Notes: generated by a model from the letters alone, not told the origin. A DNA stretch of 64,000 nt from Rhodospirillales bacterium (GCA_019455065.1 JACFNC010000012.1:1-64000); one strand, 5' to 3'; positions 1-8,467 are shown, numbered from the stretch's first letter. Program-made: numbers and translations.

Positions 1-3
1 GAA

Positions 4-50
4 GTGTCACCCATGTCTCCGGAACGTTGTGTCACCTATGTCGCAGAACG
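4..50. mobile_element. Probable terminal repeats of an insertion sequence lying off the left edge
   Basis: Two copies of a GTGTCACC(C/T)ATGTC motif sit 25 bp apart (4-26 and 29-50). Each is followed by a similar tail ending in GAACG. Tandem motifs of this kind are known just beyond transposases of some IS481-type elements. No transposase is visible here, so the element body would lie to the left of the window. The assignment is inferred from motif style only; the outer boundary and target duplication cannot be seen. Confidence 0.45.
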
Positions 51-210
51 GACATCCGCCACCCCACGCCTCCGGGCACGACGGGGCTACTGCCGGAAAG
101 AGATTAGGAACAGGAGTGTCTCCCGCAGCTCCGGCAGGAGAAGGGAGATCGGATTTTTCTCCATTTGAGAAGTGGTGACATGTAGGTCCCAAATTTTGGG
201 GGAGGTCTCC

Positions 211-618
211 CTATGCCTCGACATAACCAGTAAGTTCCCTAAATCGGTTTCGCTCCTCTGGGGAAGCTCGGCGAAAGGAGATGACCCGCACCGTCTCATC
301 CGGTCTCATTGTTGTGACCATGAAAACCACCTTTTCATTGTCATCCACGCTGATATGCATGTGGCGAACCTCGCCGTTCTCAATGAAGGCATCACTTACG
401 GCATGCGGTCGAGGTTTGCTCCCGAATGGAAATATGATGCGCTGAAGAAGATAGACGGCACTTTCGAGTGCGTAGCCGTGCTTCGTACGGTTGGCATCGT
501 CCTTTTCCGCGTCGTAGTCGATCCGCGTGCGACCAAATACCAGCCGGAATTTATAGTCTTGGATTGCTAGTTTCTCGCAGATATCCATTGCCCACCGGCT
601 TCCTGCTTTGGGTATCAT
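211..618 (-). CDS. BrnT-like (DUF497) ribonuclease toxin, apparently without its antitoxin
   Basis: This 135-residue protein resembles BrnT, the RelE-fold ribonuclease toxin of BrnT/BrnA type II systems. The family signature is visible: an acidic/aromatic start (IDYDAEKDDANRTKHG) in which the N..KHG core is diagnostic, and a C-terminal RVISFRRASPEERNRF segment that matches the usual RxISxRxAxxxE end. It is longer than typical BrnT proteins (about 90-100 residues) because of roughly 30 extra N-terminal residues, so an internal start near residue 28 is possible. BrnA normally follows within a few bases. In the 210 bp downstream I see no BrnA-like reading frame, only the probable IS end, so the antitoxin may have been lost. 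A degenerate or inactive toxin is the alternative. Confidence 0.6.
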   Translation of the reverse strand: MIPKAGSRWAMDICEKLAIQDYKFRLVFGRTRIDYDAEKDDANRTKHGYALESAVYLLQRIIFPFGSKPRPHAVSDAFIENGEVRHMHISVDDNEKVVFMVTTMRPDETVRVISFRRASPEERNRFRELTGYVEA

Positions 619-858
619 TCACAGAATGGTAGCGCGGTTGGCTCTAACTATCAGTCTCCATCTTGCCATCGACGACGGCGAGGTAGAGCGATCAATAGGG
701 TTCGCATTATGGCCGGACCACAATCGATCATGAACGCGATGGCGGGCGGCGTCTCCTCTTGCTTTCCGCAGCCCCGCATCAGCCCATTCCTGGACTCAAT
801 TCGCCCACTTCCCAGTGACGCATCTCCAGGTACATCGCATTAGTGACGCGCCCGCCGG

Positions 859-1833
859 TCACCGTGCCCCTGGTCTCGACGCGGGCGCCAGAAAGCGGGG
901 CACGATCCAGAGATAGCCGACCATCCCGAACAGCTCGACCAGCGACTGGAACACGATGACGACGGTGGCGGTCTGCCACGCGGGCGCGAGCGCGAGCGCC
1001 AGCGGCAGGACGACGAAGGAGTTGCGCGTTCCCAGGCTGAAGATGAGGGCGCGGGCCGATCGCACGGGAAGGCGCAGGAGCCGTCCGAGCAGCAGGCCGA
1101 TCAGCGCGGCCACCACCAGGAAGGCGACGAAAACCCCGAGCACCTGGCCGAGCACCGGCAGCGCGCCGACCACCGCCTGAACCTGCGAGGCCGCGACGAG
1201 GAAGACCACGAGACCGAGCAACGGGACCGGCAGCCATCCGATCCGCCCGACCATCCTGGCTCCCCGCCGCGATCGTTCGGCCCAGCGCTCGGTAAGCCAT
1301 GCGCCGAGCAGCGGCAGAGCGATCAGGGTGACGACGACCAGCGCGATGCGATCGGCCGCCAGCAGTTCGAGGAACGCGTCGCCCATGAAGAGCCAGAGAT
1401 AGACGGGCAGCATCCCAAGCTGCGCCAGCAGGTTCACCGGTGTGGCGGCGATGGCCCGGCGGGCGTCGCCACCCCCGAGATGCGTGAAGGTGATGTACCA
1501 GTCGGTGCACGGCACGAGCAGAACCAGCGCCACCCCGAGCCGGATGGCCGGATCGTCGGGCAGGAAGGCGAGCAGGCCCCAAACCGCCAGCGGGACGAGG
1601 ACGAAGTTTCCCACCAGGACGGCGCCCAGGAAGCGCCGGTCGCGAAAGGCGTCGGGCAGGTGCGTCAGCGGCACCTGGGTGAACGTCGCGTAAAGCAGCA
1701 GCCCGAGCAGCGGCCACAGCACCGCCTCGAAGGGCCCGGCAACGCCAGGCGCGCCGCCGCCGAGCGCGAGCCCCGCGAGGATGGCGACGAGATACACCCA
1801 CACCTGGTGGCGCTCCAGCCGTTGCCGCGTCAT
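859..1833 (-). CDS. SBF/ACR3-like permease (arsenic resistance / bile acid symporter superfamily)
   Basis: This is a 324-residue inner-membrane protein with about ten hydrophobic segments. The motif VPCTDWYITFTHL, near residue 105, and GTRNSFVVLPLAL, near residue 265, are the two discontinuous helix motifs expected in the SBF fold used by ACR3 arsenite exporters and bile-acid symporters. A Cys directly after a Pro in the first motif fits the ACR3-like branch, where a conserved cysteine is important for arsenite transport. It is the last gene of a three-gene unit, 25 bp after a methyltransferase gene. Arsenite is the textbook substrate for relatives, but no arsR, arsC or arsenite-specific gene is adjacent, so the substrate is uncertain. 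Confidence 0.7.
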   Translation of the reverse strand: MTRQRLERHQVWVYLVAILAGLALGGGAPGVAGPFEAVLWPLLGLLLYATFTQVPLTHLPDAFRDRRFLGAVLVGNFVLVPLAVWGLLAFLPDDPAIRLGVALVLLVPCTDWYITFTHLGGGDARRAIAATPVNLLAQLGMLPVYLWLFMGDAFLELLAADRIALVVVTLIALPLLGAWLTERWAERSRRGARMVGRIGWLPVPLLGLVVFLVAASQVQAVVGALPVLGQVLGVFVAFLVVAALIGLLLGRLLRLPVRSARALIFSLGTRNSFVVLPLALALAPAWQTATVVIVFQSLVELFGMVGYLWIVPRFLAPASRPGAR

Positions 1834-1858
1834 CGGATCGCCGTGCGGAGCAAACCCG

Positions 1859-2569
1859 CTAGACCGCTTCCGCCAGGAACACGTCGCGACCGGACTGGCG
1901 TTCGACGGCCGCCTGGCCGAAGCCGGCCTGCGCCAAGGCGCGTACCCACGCCGTTCGGGAGAAGGCGCCCAGGGTCATCCCGTCGTGCTCGATGCGCACC
2001 TCGCCGTCGGGGTGGCGCAGCACGTAGACGAGGTCGGCGCGATAGGCGGTGCCGGCGATCCCGGGCCGCACCCATTCGAGATAGCGCATTCCGCGATCGG
2101 CTCCGTCCGTTCCTCCCACCGTCGTTCCCGGCACGAAGCACTCGGCCGTGAAGTCGGGGCAGAACACGCCAAGGCCGCCCGCGCGAAGGTGGGCCCGCGC
2201 CGTGCGCAGGGTGGCGAGGAGATCGTGTTCCTCGACCATGTGGCTGATGGCGTCGAACACCAGGACGGCATCGAAGGTCTCACCCAGGCGAAGGCTCCGC
2301 ATGTCGCCGCACAGATGGCGGCATTGGGGATTCAGTCTTCGGCTGAGGTCGAGCATCCGCGGCGAAAGATCGACCAGCGTCATGTCGAAACGCCGCTTGA
2401 GGTGCGAAGCGAGATGCCCGCCGCCCGAGCCCAGCTCCAGAATGCTCATGCGGCCGCCCGCCGCCCCCTCGGGGCGGAGCAGGCGCGCGATGCGCTCGGC
2501 GTCGTCCGCGTACTCCTCGGGCGGCGACATCAGCGGCCACCATTCCGCGAGATCGTCGTAGAGTTTCAT
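1859..2569 (-). CDS. Class I SAM-dependent methyltransferase
   Basis: This 236-residue cytoplasmic protein carries motif I ILELGSGGGHLASHL (about residues 43-57), followed by an acidic end of strand 2 (LVDLSPRML) and the motif IV-like VLVFDAISHM. This is the standard Rossmann-fold methyltransferase plan. The N-terminus (YDDLAEWWPLM) resembles small-molecule methyltransferases that act alone. It lies between a small Cys-rich protein and an ACR3-like permease, with 25 bp to each neighbour, so all three are probably co-transcribed from the Fur-like box upstream. The substrate is unknown. Pairing with an ACR3-like permease suggests a metalloid or thiol compound, but it lacks the Cys pattern of ArsM. 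Confidence 0.8.
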   Translation of the reverse strand: MKLYDDLAEWWPLMSPPEEYADDAERIARLLRPEGAAGGRMSILELGSGGGHLASHLKRRFDMTLVDLSPRMLDLSRRLNPQCRHLCGDMRSLRLGETFDAVLVFDAISHMVEEHDLLATLRTARAHLRAGGLGVFCPDFTAECFVPGTTVGGTDGADRGMRYLEWVRPGIAGTAYRADLVYVLRHPDGEVRIEHDGMTLGAFSRTAWVRALAQAGFGQAAVERQSGRDVFLAEAV

Positions 2570-2594
2570 GCGCGCGCCTTCGCAAAGTCGGGCA

Positions 2595-2846
2595 TCAATC
2601 CGGGCGACGTCCGCCCCGGTCCGCGGCGCGGGCGGCCACCTCCTGCACGATGGCCCGCACCACCGTCTCGGGCTCGGCGCAGCCGCAACCCTGGCCGACG
2701 CAGGGGCACAGCAGCGACCGCACGGCGCGCCCCGCCGCCGTGGCGACGGCGAGGCCGGGCCGCCCGCGCACCAGCTCCCGCGCGCGTTCGGCGGCTCGCG
2801 TCAGCAGTTCCTCGGACAACGTCGCGGCGTAGGCATCGGTGTACAT
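2595..2846 (-). CDS. Small Cys-rich protein of unknown function, probably iron-regulated
   Basis: This protein has 83 residues when started at the ATG preceded by GGGAGCGA, rather than at an in-frame ATG 60 bp upstream that would overlap the regulatory site. A helical, Arg/Ala-rich N-terminus is followed by a CPC...CGC cluster (Cys 47, 49, 54, 56) and a short helix. Four close cysteines could bind a metal or a small Fe-S centre. I do not recognise the family. It is the first gene of the unit with the methyltransferase and the SBF permease, and its start lies about 45 bp downstream of a good Fur-like box. Confidence 0.55.
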   Translation of the reverse strand: MYTDAYAATLSEELLTRAAERARELVRGRPGLAVATAAGRAVRSLLCPCVGQGCGCAEPETVVRAIVQEVAARAADRGGRRPD

Positions 2847-2890
2847 GGCTCGCTCCCTGGTCTGAGGGCGGACGTTGAGGGTCCGTGAGA

Positions 2891-2910
2891 TGCGAATTAT
2901 TCTCAATTCA
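2891..2910 (-). promoter_or_regulatory. Fur-like iron box
   Basis: On the minus strand the site reads TGAGAATAATTCGCA, a 7-1-7 inverted repeat (TGAGAAT / TGCGAAT on the two strands). It agrees well with the Fur consensus TGATAATNATTATCA. It is AT-rich in otherwise very GC-rich DNA and sits about 45-65 bp upstream of the small Cys-rich gene, so that operon may be iron-repressed. The GNAT gene ends 33 bp away on the same strand, so control of that gene is not implied. Confidence 0.6.
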
Positions 2911-2942
2911 TCGTTTGTCGTCGTTGTTTTGGCGCAAACCGC

Positions 2943-3395
2943 TCAGGGCAGCGCGCGTTCCAGAATGTCGTAGCGCGAGCGCGGGGTGAACCCCTGGCGA
3001 TGGTAGAAGGCGCGCGCCCGGTCGTTGCCGCGCGCGAGCTGGAGCGACAGGTTGCGGCAGCCCGCCGCGGCGAGCGCGGGGAGGGCCGTCCGCAGCATGT
3101 CGGCGCCGATGCCCTCGCCGCGCCGGCCGGGCGCGACGAACAGCTCGTCGATCTCGGCGGTCATGCCCGCATGTTCGAGACTGAACACGAAGACGGCGAG
3201 CAGATACCCCACGGCGGCCCCGTCCGCGAGGGCGATCCAGCCGCGGCCGAGTCGCGGCTCGCCGAGCAGGCGGGCCAGCGCCGGCGCGACGCGCCCCGGG
3301 TCGCAGCCGGGAATGCCTTCGAACCGCCAATAGGCGGCGACCAGGGGAAGGAGGGCGGGAACGTCGGCGGGGTCGGCCGCGCGGATCGCGGTCAT
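2943..3395 (-). CDS. GNAT-family N-acetyltransferase
   Basis: This 150-residue single-domain protein has the GNAT core. Strand 4 (IDELFVAPGRRGEGIG, about residues 84-99) contains the acetyl-CoA pyrophosphate-binding R-x-x-G-x-G/A pattern as RRGEGIG, and the C-terminal NDRARAFYHRQGF is the typical end of the fold. Acceptor specificity cannot be predicted. It is transcribed divergently from the SLC13 permease gene, with 122 bp between the starts. Confidence 0.85.
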   Translation of the reverse strand: MTAIRAADPADVPALLPLVAAYWRFEGIPGCDPGRVAPALARLLGEPRLGRGWIALADGAAVGYLLAVFVFSLEHAGMTAEIDELFVAPGRRGEGIGADMLRTALPALAAAGCRNLSLQLARGNDRARAFYHRQGFTPRSRYDILERALP

Positions 3396-3517
3396 GGCGT
3401 CATTCCGGTCGTCGTTGCCGGGTACCGATGAGATGTGGCCGGGCCGGTCCGTTTCCAGTGGCGGATCCTTCGCACTCTCCGCGCGACAAGCCCGCCGATC
3501 CCCGATATCAAGGAACC

Positions 3518-5344
3518 ATGCCGTTCGACCTCGCCCTCGTCCTGGCGCTGCTCGCCGCCGCCGTCGCCATGTTCGCGCTCAACCGGCCGCGCATGGACGC
3601 CGTGGCCCTGATCATGATGACCGCGCTGCCGCTCACCGGCGTGATCGGCATGAACGAGGCGCTGGCCGGGTTGAGCGACCCCAACGTGGTGCTGATCGCC
3701 GCCCTGTTCGTCATCGGCGAGGGGCTGGTGCGCACCGGGGTGGCGCAGCGGCTGGGGGACTGGCTGGCCGGACGGGCCGGCCGCGACGAGACGCGCCTGA
3801 TGGCGCTGCTGATGCTGATCGTCGCCGGCGTCGGCTCGGTGATGAGTTCCACCGGGGTGGTGGCCATCTTCATCCCGGTGGTGCTGCGCATCGCCCACGC
3901 CACCGGCATCGCGCCGGGGCGGCTGATGATGCCGCTCAGCGTGGCGGCGCTGATCAGCGGCATGATGACCCTGGTCGCCACCGCCCCCAACCTCGTGGTC
4001 AATGCCGAGCTGGCGCGACGGGGCCACGACGGTTTCCACTTCTTCTCCATCACCCCGTTCGGCCTGCCGCTGCTGGCGCTGGGCATCGCCTACATGATGT
4101 TTGCCCGCCGCTGGCTGGCCTCGCGCCCCGCCCATCCGGCCGCCCGCAAGCGCCCGCGCCTGGCCGACTGGATCGCCGAATACGGCCTCGCCCAGCGCGA
4201 GTACCGGCTGCGGGTGGCGCCCGACTCGCCCCTGGTCGGCAGGCTGCTCGAGGACCTCGACCTGCGCGGCAGCGCGGGCGTCAACATCGTCGCCATCGAG
4301 CGCGAGGGCCGCTTCGGCGAGCGCTTCGTCCGGCCGGCGGCGCGCACCCAGCTGCGCGCCGGCGACATCCTGTATCTCGACCTGTTCGCCCCCGCCATCG
4401 ACATCGCGGACCTCGGCCGCCGCCTCGGGCTCCAGCGGCTGCCGCTTTCGGGCGCCTACTTCTCCGACCGCTCGCAGGAGATCGGGATGGTCCAGGTGAT
4501 GCTGCCGGCGACCTCGAAGCTGATCGGCAAGACCGTGGTCGGGGCGCGCTTCCGCACCGAGTACGACCTGAACGTGATCGGGCTGCGCCGCCGTGGCCGC
4601 CCGCTCGAGGCCAGCGTGCTCGACCAGCGGCTGAGGCTCGGCGACACCCTCCTGCTGATCGGCCCGTGGAAGGCGATTCGCCGCCTGCAATCCGACAGCC
4701 GCGACATGATCGTCCTCGACCTGCCGGCCGAGCTCGACGAGGTGGTGCCTGCGCCGGGGCGCGCGCCGCATGCGCTGCTGGCGCTGGCGGTGGTCGTCGC
4801 CCTGATGGTCACCGGCCTCGTGCCCAACGTGCAGGCGGCGCTGATCGGCTGTCTGCTGCTCGGCCTGATGGGCTGCGTCGACCTCGACGCCGCCTACCGG
4901 TCGATCCACTGGAAGACGCTGGTGCTGATCGTCGGCATGCTGCCCTTCTCGCTGGCCCTGCAGAAGACCGGCGGCATCGACCTCGCGGCCGGCGCCCTGC
5001 TCGGCGTCGTCGGCGAGGCCGGCCCGAGGGTGGTGCTCGCCGGCCTGTTCGCGATCACCGCCGTCTGCGGGCTGTTCATCTCGAACACGGCGACGGCGGT
5101 GCTGATGGCGCCCGTCGCCCTGGCGGTGGCCGAGGAGATGGGGGCGTCGCCCTATCCGTTCGCCATGATCGTCGCCCTGGCCGCCTCGTCGGCCTTCATG
5201 ACGCCGGTGTCCTCGCCGGTGAACACCCTGGTCATCGGGCCGGGCAACTATTCCTTCGCCGATTTCGTGCGGGTGGGGGTGCCGTTCACCCTGGTCGCGC
5301 TGGCGGTCAGCGTGACCCTGGTGCCCTGGCTCCTGCCGCCCTGA
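3518..5344 (+). CDS. SLC13/DASS-family permease with two RCK_C (TrkA-C) domains
   Basis: This is a 608-residue inner-membrane transporter. The chosen ATG follows AAGGA with good spacing; an upstream in-frame start would add 30 hydrophilic residues. Six or so membrane segments precede a cytosolic insert (about residues 225-400) that contains two TrkA-C-like regulatory repeats (LVGRLLEDLDLRG..., LIGKTVVGARFRT...). Hydrophobic segments then resume. The duplicated STGVVAIF and SNTATAVLM motifs are the signature ion/substrate loops of the DASS fold. Members import dicarboxylates, sulfate or related anions with Na+ or H+. No metabolic neighbour indicates the substrate. Confidence 0.85.
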   Translation: MPFDLALVLALLAAAVAMFALNRPRMDAVALIMMTALPLTGVIGMNEALAGLSDPNVVLIAALFVIGEGLVRTGVAQRLGDWLAGRAGRDETRLMALLMLIVAGVGSVMSSTGVVAIFIPVVLRIAHATGIAPGRLMMPLSVAALISGMMTLVATAPNLVVNAELARRGHDGFHFFSITPFGLPLLALGIAYMMFARRWLASRPAHPAARKRPRLADWIAEYGLAQREYRLRVAPDSPLVGRLLEDLDLRGSAGVNIVAIEREGRFGERFVRPAARTQLRAGDILYLDLFAPAIDIADLGRRLGLQRLPLSGAYFSDRSQEIGMVQVMLPATSKLIGKTVVGARFRTEYDLNVIGLRRRGRPLEASVLDQRLRLGDTLLLIGPWKAIRRLQSDSRDMIVLDLPAELDEVVPAPGRAPHALLALAVVVALMVTGLVPNVQAALIGCLLLGLMGCVDLDAAYRSIHWKTLVLIVGMLPFSLALQKTGGIDLAAGALLGVVGEAGPRVVLAGLFAITAVCGLFISNTATAVLMAPVALAVAEEMGASPYPFAMIVALAASSAFMTPVSSPVNTLVIGPGNYSFADFVRVGVPFTLVALAVSVTLVPWLLPP

Positions 5345-5368
5345 GGGGGCCGTTCCGCCGCCTTCCCC

Positions 5369-5827
5369 TCACGGTATCCGCAGCGCCCGGTCGAGCGAGA
5401 ACCGGCCGCCGCCCTGCGCGAGCAGCACCAGCAGGATCGCCGCCCAGGACAGGTGGGTGGGCCAGGCCGAGGGATAGACGAAGACCTGGATCACCAGCGT
5501 CATCGCCAGCAGCGCCAGGGCCGAAACGCGCGTCAGCAGGCCGACGACCAGCAGGATCGGGAACAGGTGCTCGGCATAGGTGGCGAGGTGGGCCGCGAGC
5601 GTGGGCGAAAGCAGCGGCACCCGGTATTCCTCGGCGAACAGATAGAAGGTGGTGTCCTTGACGGTCAGCACGCCTTCGACCTTGGTGCGGCCCGACAGCC
5701 AGAAGATCGCCGCCACGGCGAGCCGCGCCACCAGGGTGACCAGGGATGCCGGCAAGGCGCGCTCGGCCAATTCCGCAAGCAGGTGCAGCGGCCGCACCGG
5801 GACAAGAGCGGTATTCGAGGTTCTCAT
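5369..5827 (-). CDS. bufD: DoxX-family membrane protein of the bufferin locus (BufD-like)
   Basis: This 152-residue protein has four hydrophobic segments and a DoxX signature ([14 protein letters not shown] near residue 40; [14 protein letters not shown] mid-protein). Its start overlaps the stop of the DUF2063 gene by ATGA, so translation is coupled. DoxX proteins are frequent fourth members of DUF2282/DUF692/DUF2063 operons. They are thought to work in membrane redox or in handling of the modified peptide, but the role is not settled. The gene name rests on synteny. Confidence 0.8.
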   Translation of the reverse strand: MRTSNTALVPVRPLHLLAELAERALPASLVTLVARLAVAAIFWLSGRTKVEGVLTVKDTTFYLFAEEYRVPLLSPTLAAHLATYAEHLFPILLVVGLLTRVSALALLAMTLVIQVFVYPSAWPTHLSWAAILLVLLAQGGGRFSLDRALRIP

Positions 5828-6597
5828 GATCGCGTCTCCGTCGCCTCGACCAGACCGGCGAAGGCGCCGAGGGCGGCGAGGCGGTAAAGGATGGCGCCGG
5901 GATCGGCGGCGGGGGCCGCCTCGAGGCAGGCCGCGGCGGCGGCCAGCAGCGATCGCCCGGCCAAGCAGGCCTCGAGCAGCGCGAAGTCCGCCGCATCCAG
6001 TCTGGCGGCCTCGACGGCGGGCCCCGGCCGGACCAGCGCCAGCCCCTCCGGCCGCGGATGCAGCGTCAACCCGCCGCCCGCGAAATCCGGGCGGTTGCCC
6101 AGCCACAGGGTGGGTACGGCCGAGTCGAACCAGAAGGCGCGCAGCGCCGCATGCGGGCGGGCCGCCAGGCGGGCCAGGTCCCCGGCCGGCAGCAAGGCGA
6201 GGGTTTCGGGCGCCAGCACCTCGTCGTCGGCCGCGACATGGGCCTCGGTCCAGGCGCGATCGAGACGGGCCAAGGGGACGAGGGCGGGCAAATCGGCGGC
6301 GGCCGGAAGGCCGGCCAGGAACTCGGGGAAGCCGGCTCCATAGGCCACCAACGCCGGCGTGCCGGGCGGATGCGCCGTGGCGAAGGCCGCCGCCGCGGCG
6401 CGCAGCCACCGCGAGCCCGTGAACGCGCCCACCGCGGGAAAATTGGCCTCGATGGCGTCGACCCAGCCCTTCCACACGGTGTTGCGGTAGACCGCGAAAC
6501 CCGGCAGGCCGGCCAAGGCGGCGATCTCGGGATGGCCCGGCGGCTCGCCGCGCAGGGCGCGGACGAAGGCGTCCTGCCAGCCGACCCCGGCGCTCAT
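5824..6597 (-). CDS. bufC: DUF2063 (HvfC/BufC-like) partner of the MNIO peptide-modifying enzyme
   Basis: This 257-residue cytoplasmic protein starts at an ATG overlapping the stop of the DUF692 gene (ATGA). The DUF2063 N-terminal domain is recognised by [20 protein letters not shown] (about residues 33-52) and the following [10 protein letters not shown] second domain of unknown fold occupies the C-terminal half. In homologous loci this family is the partner of the DUF692 oxidase and is thought to recognise or present the precursor peptide. Position and overlaps fit that role here. Confidence 0.85.
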   Translation of the reverse strand: MSAGVGWQDAFVRALRGEPPGHPEIAALAGLPGFAVYRNTVWKGWVDAIEANFPAVGAFTGSRWLRAAAAAFATAHPPGTPALVAYGAGFPEFLAGLPAAADLPALVPLARLDRAWTEAHVAADDEVLAPETLALLPAGDLARLAARPHAALRAFWFDSAVPTLWLGNRPDFAGGGLTLHPRPEGLALVRPGPAVEAARLDAADFALLEACLAGRSLLAAAAACLEAAPAADPGAILYRLAALGAFAGLVEATETRS

Positions 6598-7436
6598 GCC
6601 GCGCGTCTCGCCGCCGGCGCGGCCAGGATGCGATGCGCGCGCTCGCGTTCCGCGATCAGGTCGCCGAACGCTGGTATGTCCTCGTCGCGCTCGATGAGCG
6701 TGGGGCGCGGGCCGATGCGGCCGACCAGGCCGGCGTAGAGGGCCCACACCGCGGGCGCCACCGGCGTCGAGTGGCTGTCGATCAAGAGGGCGCCGCCGAA
6801 TTCGGGATCGGGCATGTGACCGGCCAGATGGATCTCGGCGACGTGCTCGACGGGAAAGGACGCCAGACAAGCGGCCGGATCGAACCCGAGATTGTTCGCC
6901 GCGACGAAGACGTTGGCGACGTCGAGCAGCAGCCGGCACCCGGACCGGCGGGCCAGGCCGTCGAGAAACGCCGCTTCGTCCATCTCGTGGCCCGCCAGCG
7001 GCAGATAATGGGCCGGGTTCTCGACCGCGATCGCCCGGCCGAGGGCGTCCTGCACCCGCTGGACATTGTCGGTCACCCGCCGAAGGGCGGCCTGCGTGCG
7101 CGCAACCGGCAGCAGATCGGGGTAATAGACGCCCCGCCAAGTCGACCAGGCCAGATGCTCCGACACGAGAACGGGCTCGAAGCGGTCGATCAGGACCTTG
7201 AGCCGGGCGAGATGGTCGGGGGCGGGCGGCGCCTCGGCCGCCAGCGACAGGGCCACGCCGTGCAACGACAGCGGATGGGCGGACCGGACGCGGTCCAGCC
7301 AGGCCAGGCGCGGGCCGCCCGCGACCATGTAGTTCTCGGGATGCACCTCGAACCACAGCCCGGCCGCCGAGGCTGCGAGCGCGTGCGGGAAATGGATCGG
7401 CTTGAGACCCAATCCGGCGGTCAGGCTGTGGGTCAT
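6594..7436 (-). CDS. bufB: DUF692 (MNIO) multinuclear iron oxidase modifying the bufferin precursor
   Basis: This 280-residue TIM-barrel enzyme of the UPF0276/DUF692 family is now called MNIO. The expected metal-ligand segments are present in order: WFEVHPENY near 30, SLHGVALS near 58, VSEHLAWS near 91, AVENPAHYL near 138, LLDVANVFV near 170, AEIHLAGH near 202, LIDSHST near 220 and LIERDEDIP near 249. Related enzymes use two or three iron atoms and O2 to oxidise Cys in peptides; MbnB makes an oxazolone-thioamide, and bufferin enzymes make thiooxazole-type groups. The likely substrate is the DUF2282 peptide encoded 7 bp upstream. The chemistry is inferred from family. Confidence 0.9.
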   Translation of the reverse strand: MTHSLTAGLGLKPIHFPHALAASAAGLWFEVHPENYMVAGGPRLAWLDRVRSAHPLSLHGVALSLAAEAPPAPDHLARLKVLIDRFEPVLVSEHLAWSTWRGVYYPDLLPVARTQAALRRVTDNVQRVQDALGRAIAVENPAHYLPLAGHEMDEAAFLDGLARRSGCRLLLDVANVFVAANNLGFDPAACLASFPVEHVAEIHLAGHMPDPEFGGALLIDSHSTPVAPAVWALYAGLVGRIGPRPTLIERDEDIPAFGDLIAERERAHRILAAPAARRAA

Positions 7437-7443
7437 GGCGCCC

Positions 7444-7743
7444 TCAGCGGTCGGCGATCGGGATGAGCGAGCCGGCGCGGCCCTCGGGCGTCGTCATCGT
7501 CGTGCAGGTGCCGGCCGGCACCAGCTTCCAGGCGTTGCCCTGGTAGTCTCGGGTCGAGGTTCCGGCGCAGCTCGTGCCCGGGCCGGCGGCGCAGTCGTTC
7601 TTGCCGGCCAGGGCGATGCCGTAGCACTTCTCCTTGCCGACCATGGCCTCCGGCTTCACCGGCGCCGCGCCGGCGGCGCCCGCCAACAGGGTGGCCAGGG
7701 CGGCGGCGGACAACGTCGTGATCACGACCTTCTGGGTATTCAT
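7444..7743 (-). CDS. bufA1: DUF2282 bufferin-type RiPP precursor (BufA1-like)
   Basis: This 99-residue exported precursor starts at an ATG with a strong GGAGGAG. A Sec-type signal peptide (residues 1 to about 26, ending AGAAGA-A) precedes a short mature part with exactly four cysteines (40, 51, 59, 80). The context is typical of DUF2282: [17 protein letters not shown] and [14 protein letters not shown]. In characterised relatives some of these Cys are oxidised by the DUF692 enzyme and the exported product sequesters copper. It is the first gene of a four-gene operon, with the modifying enzyme, its partner and DoxX following at 7, -4 and -4 bp. A GTAACC...CGAAT promoter lies about 60 bp upstream of the start. 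Confidence 0.92.
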   Translation of the reverse strand: MNTQKVVITTLSAAALATLLAGAAGAAPVKPEAMVGKEKCYGIALAGKNDCAAGPGTSCAGTSTRDYQGNAWKLVPAGTCTTMTTPEGRAGSLIPIADR

Positions 7744-7801
7744 GGCAAAGATCTCCTCCGATGGATGCGCAAGGCCGGACTGTCGCCCGCCTCCGAACGT
7801 C

Positions 7802-7829
7802 ATTCGCGCCCGGGACGGGAGACGGTTAC
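7802..7829 (-). promoter_or_regulatory. ECF-type promoter for the bufferin operon
   Basis: On the minus strand a GTAACC (-35, 7824-7829) is followed after 17 bp by CGAAT (-10, 7802-7806). The same -35 hexamer and a CGAA core occur facing the divergent ECF sigma gene 50-100 bp away. This fits autoregulation by that sigma factor and resembles what is reported for SigF of Caulobacter. The implied leader is about 50 nt before the bufA1 start. Confidence 0.7.
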
Positions 7830-7877
7830 GCCCCGACAAAAAGAATCTTTGCGTCGCGGAAAAAATTTTGGCCGGCT

Positions 7878-7904
7878 GTAACCGTGGCAGGAGGTGACGC
7901 GAAA
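7878..7904 (+). promoter_or_regulatory. ECF-type promoter facing the sigma factor gene
   Basis: GTAACC (7878-7883), a 16-bp spacer and CGAAA (7900-7904) match the bufferin-side promoter in the opposite direction. Transcription from it would begin at about 7910, just inside the longest reading frame of the sigma gene. Transcripts from this promoter would therefore have to use a downstream start codon (ATG at 7925). Confidence 0.6.
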
Positions 7905-8467
7905 TGATTGGCGGACGCCCGGACATGGTTGACGACGAGCACCGCCTGAAGATGCTGATGGTGGCTGGCCTAGGTGGTGACGAGGCCGCCTATCGGGCCG
8001 TTCTCGGCGCATTGGCCCGACATCTGCGGGGGTTTTTCCGGCGACGGCTGGCGAGCCGTCCGGCCGACTGCGAGGACCTGGTGCAGGAGACGCTGCTGGC
8101 GGTGCATACGCGGCGCCACACCTTCGACCGGTCGCAGCCGCTCACGCCGTGGGTGTTCGCCATCGCCCGCTACAAGCTGGTCGACTGGCTGCGGCGGCAC
8201 GCCCGCCAGGATGCCCTGCACGATCCGGTCGACGAATGGCGGAACGATCTGGCGGTCGAGGGCGGCCAGGAGGCGGACACGGCGCGGCACGACGTGTCGG
8301 AATTGCTCGGCACGCTTCCGGCCAAGCAGCGAGAGCCGATCCGCCTGGTCAAGCTGGAGGGGCTCAGCGTCGTCGAGGCGGCCGAACGGACGGGTCTTTC
8401 CGTCTCGGCCGTCAAGGTGGGCATCCACCGCGGCCTCAAGAAGCTGGCCGCACAGTTCAGACCGTGA
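7904..8467 (+). CDS. ECF sigma factor of the bufferin locus (SigF-like)
   Basis: This RNA polymerase sigma factor has 187 residues from the first ATG, or 180 from the ATG at 7925. Region 2 is visible as [17 protein letters not shown] and [19 protein letters not shown] (about 55-95), and region 4 as [20 protein letters not shown]...[15 protein letters not shown] (about 130-180). The first ATG has GGAGG at good spacing but lies inside the predicted -10 element; the second suits the mapped-looking promoter. The gene diverges from bufA1 and is followed 14 bp later by its NrsF-type anti-sigma. The likely role is switching on the bufferin operon when metal stress releases it from NrsF. Confidence 0.9.
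   Translation: MIGGRPDMVDDEHRLKMLMVAGLGGDEAAYRAVLGALARHLRGFFRRRLASRPADCEDLVQETLLAVHTRRHTFDRSQPLTPWVFAIARYKLVDWLRRHARQDALHDPVDEWRNDLAVEGGQEADTARHDVSELLGTLPAKQREPIRLVKLEGLSVVEAAERTGLSVSAVKVGIHRGLKKLAAQFRP

Noticed and set aside
172-570. Open frame opposite the BrnT-like gene
   Set aside because: It matches no family pattern and is the antisense of a frame with a clear BrnT signature.
619-858. A possible short gene downstream of the SBF permease (frame ending HWEVGELSPGMG on the minus strand)
   Set aside because: The frame continues as an Arg-rich shadow through the permease gene and has no ribosome site; the 240-bp gap holds no supported feature.
3392-4909. 505-codon open frame on the minus strand under the SLC13 gene
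   Set aside because: Low-complexity His/Gln/Arg/Gly composition typical of antisense frames in GC-rich DNA; the plus frame has transporter motifs.
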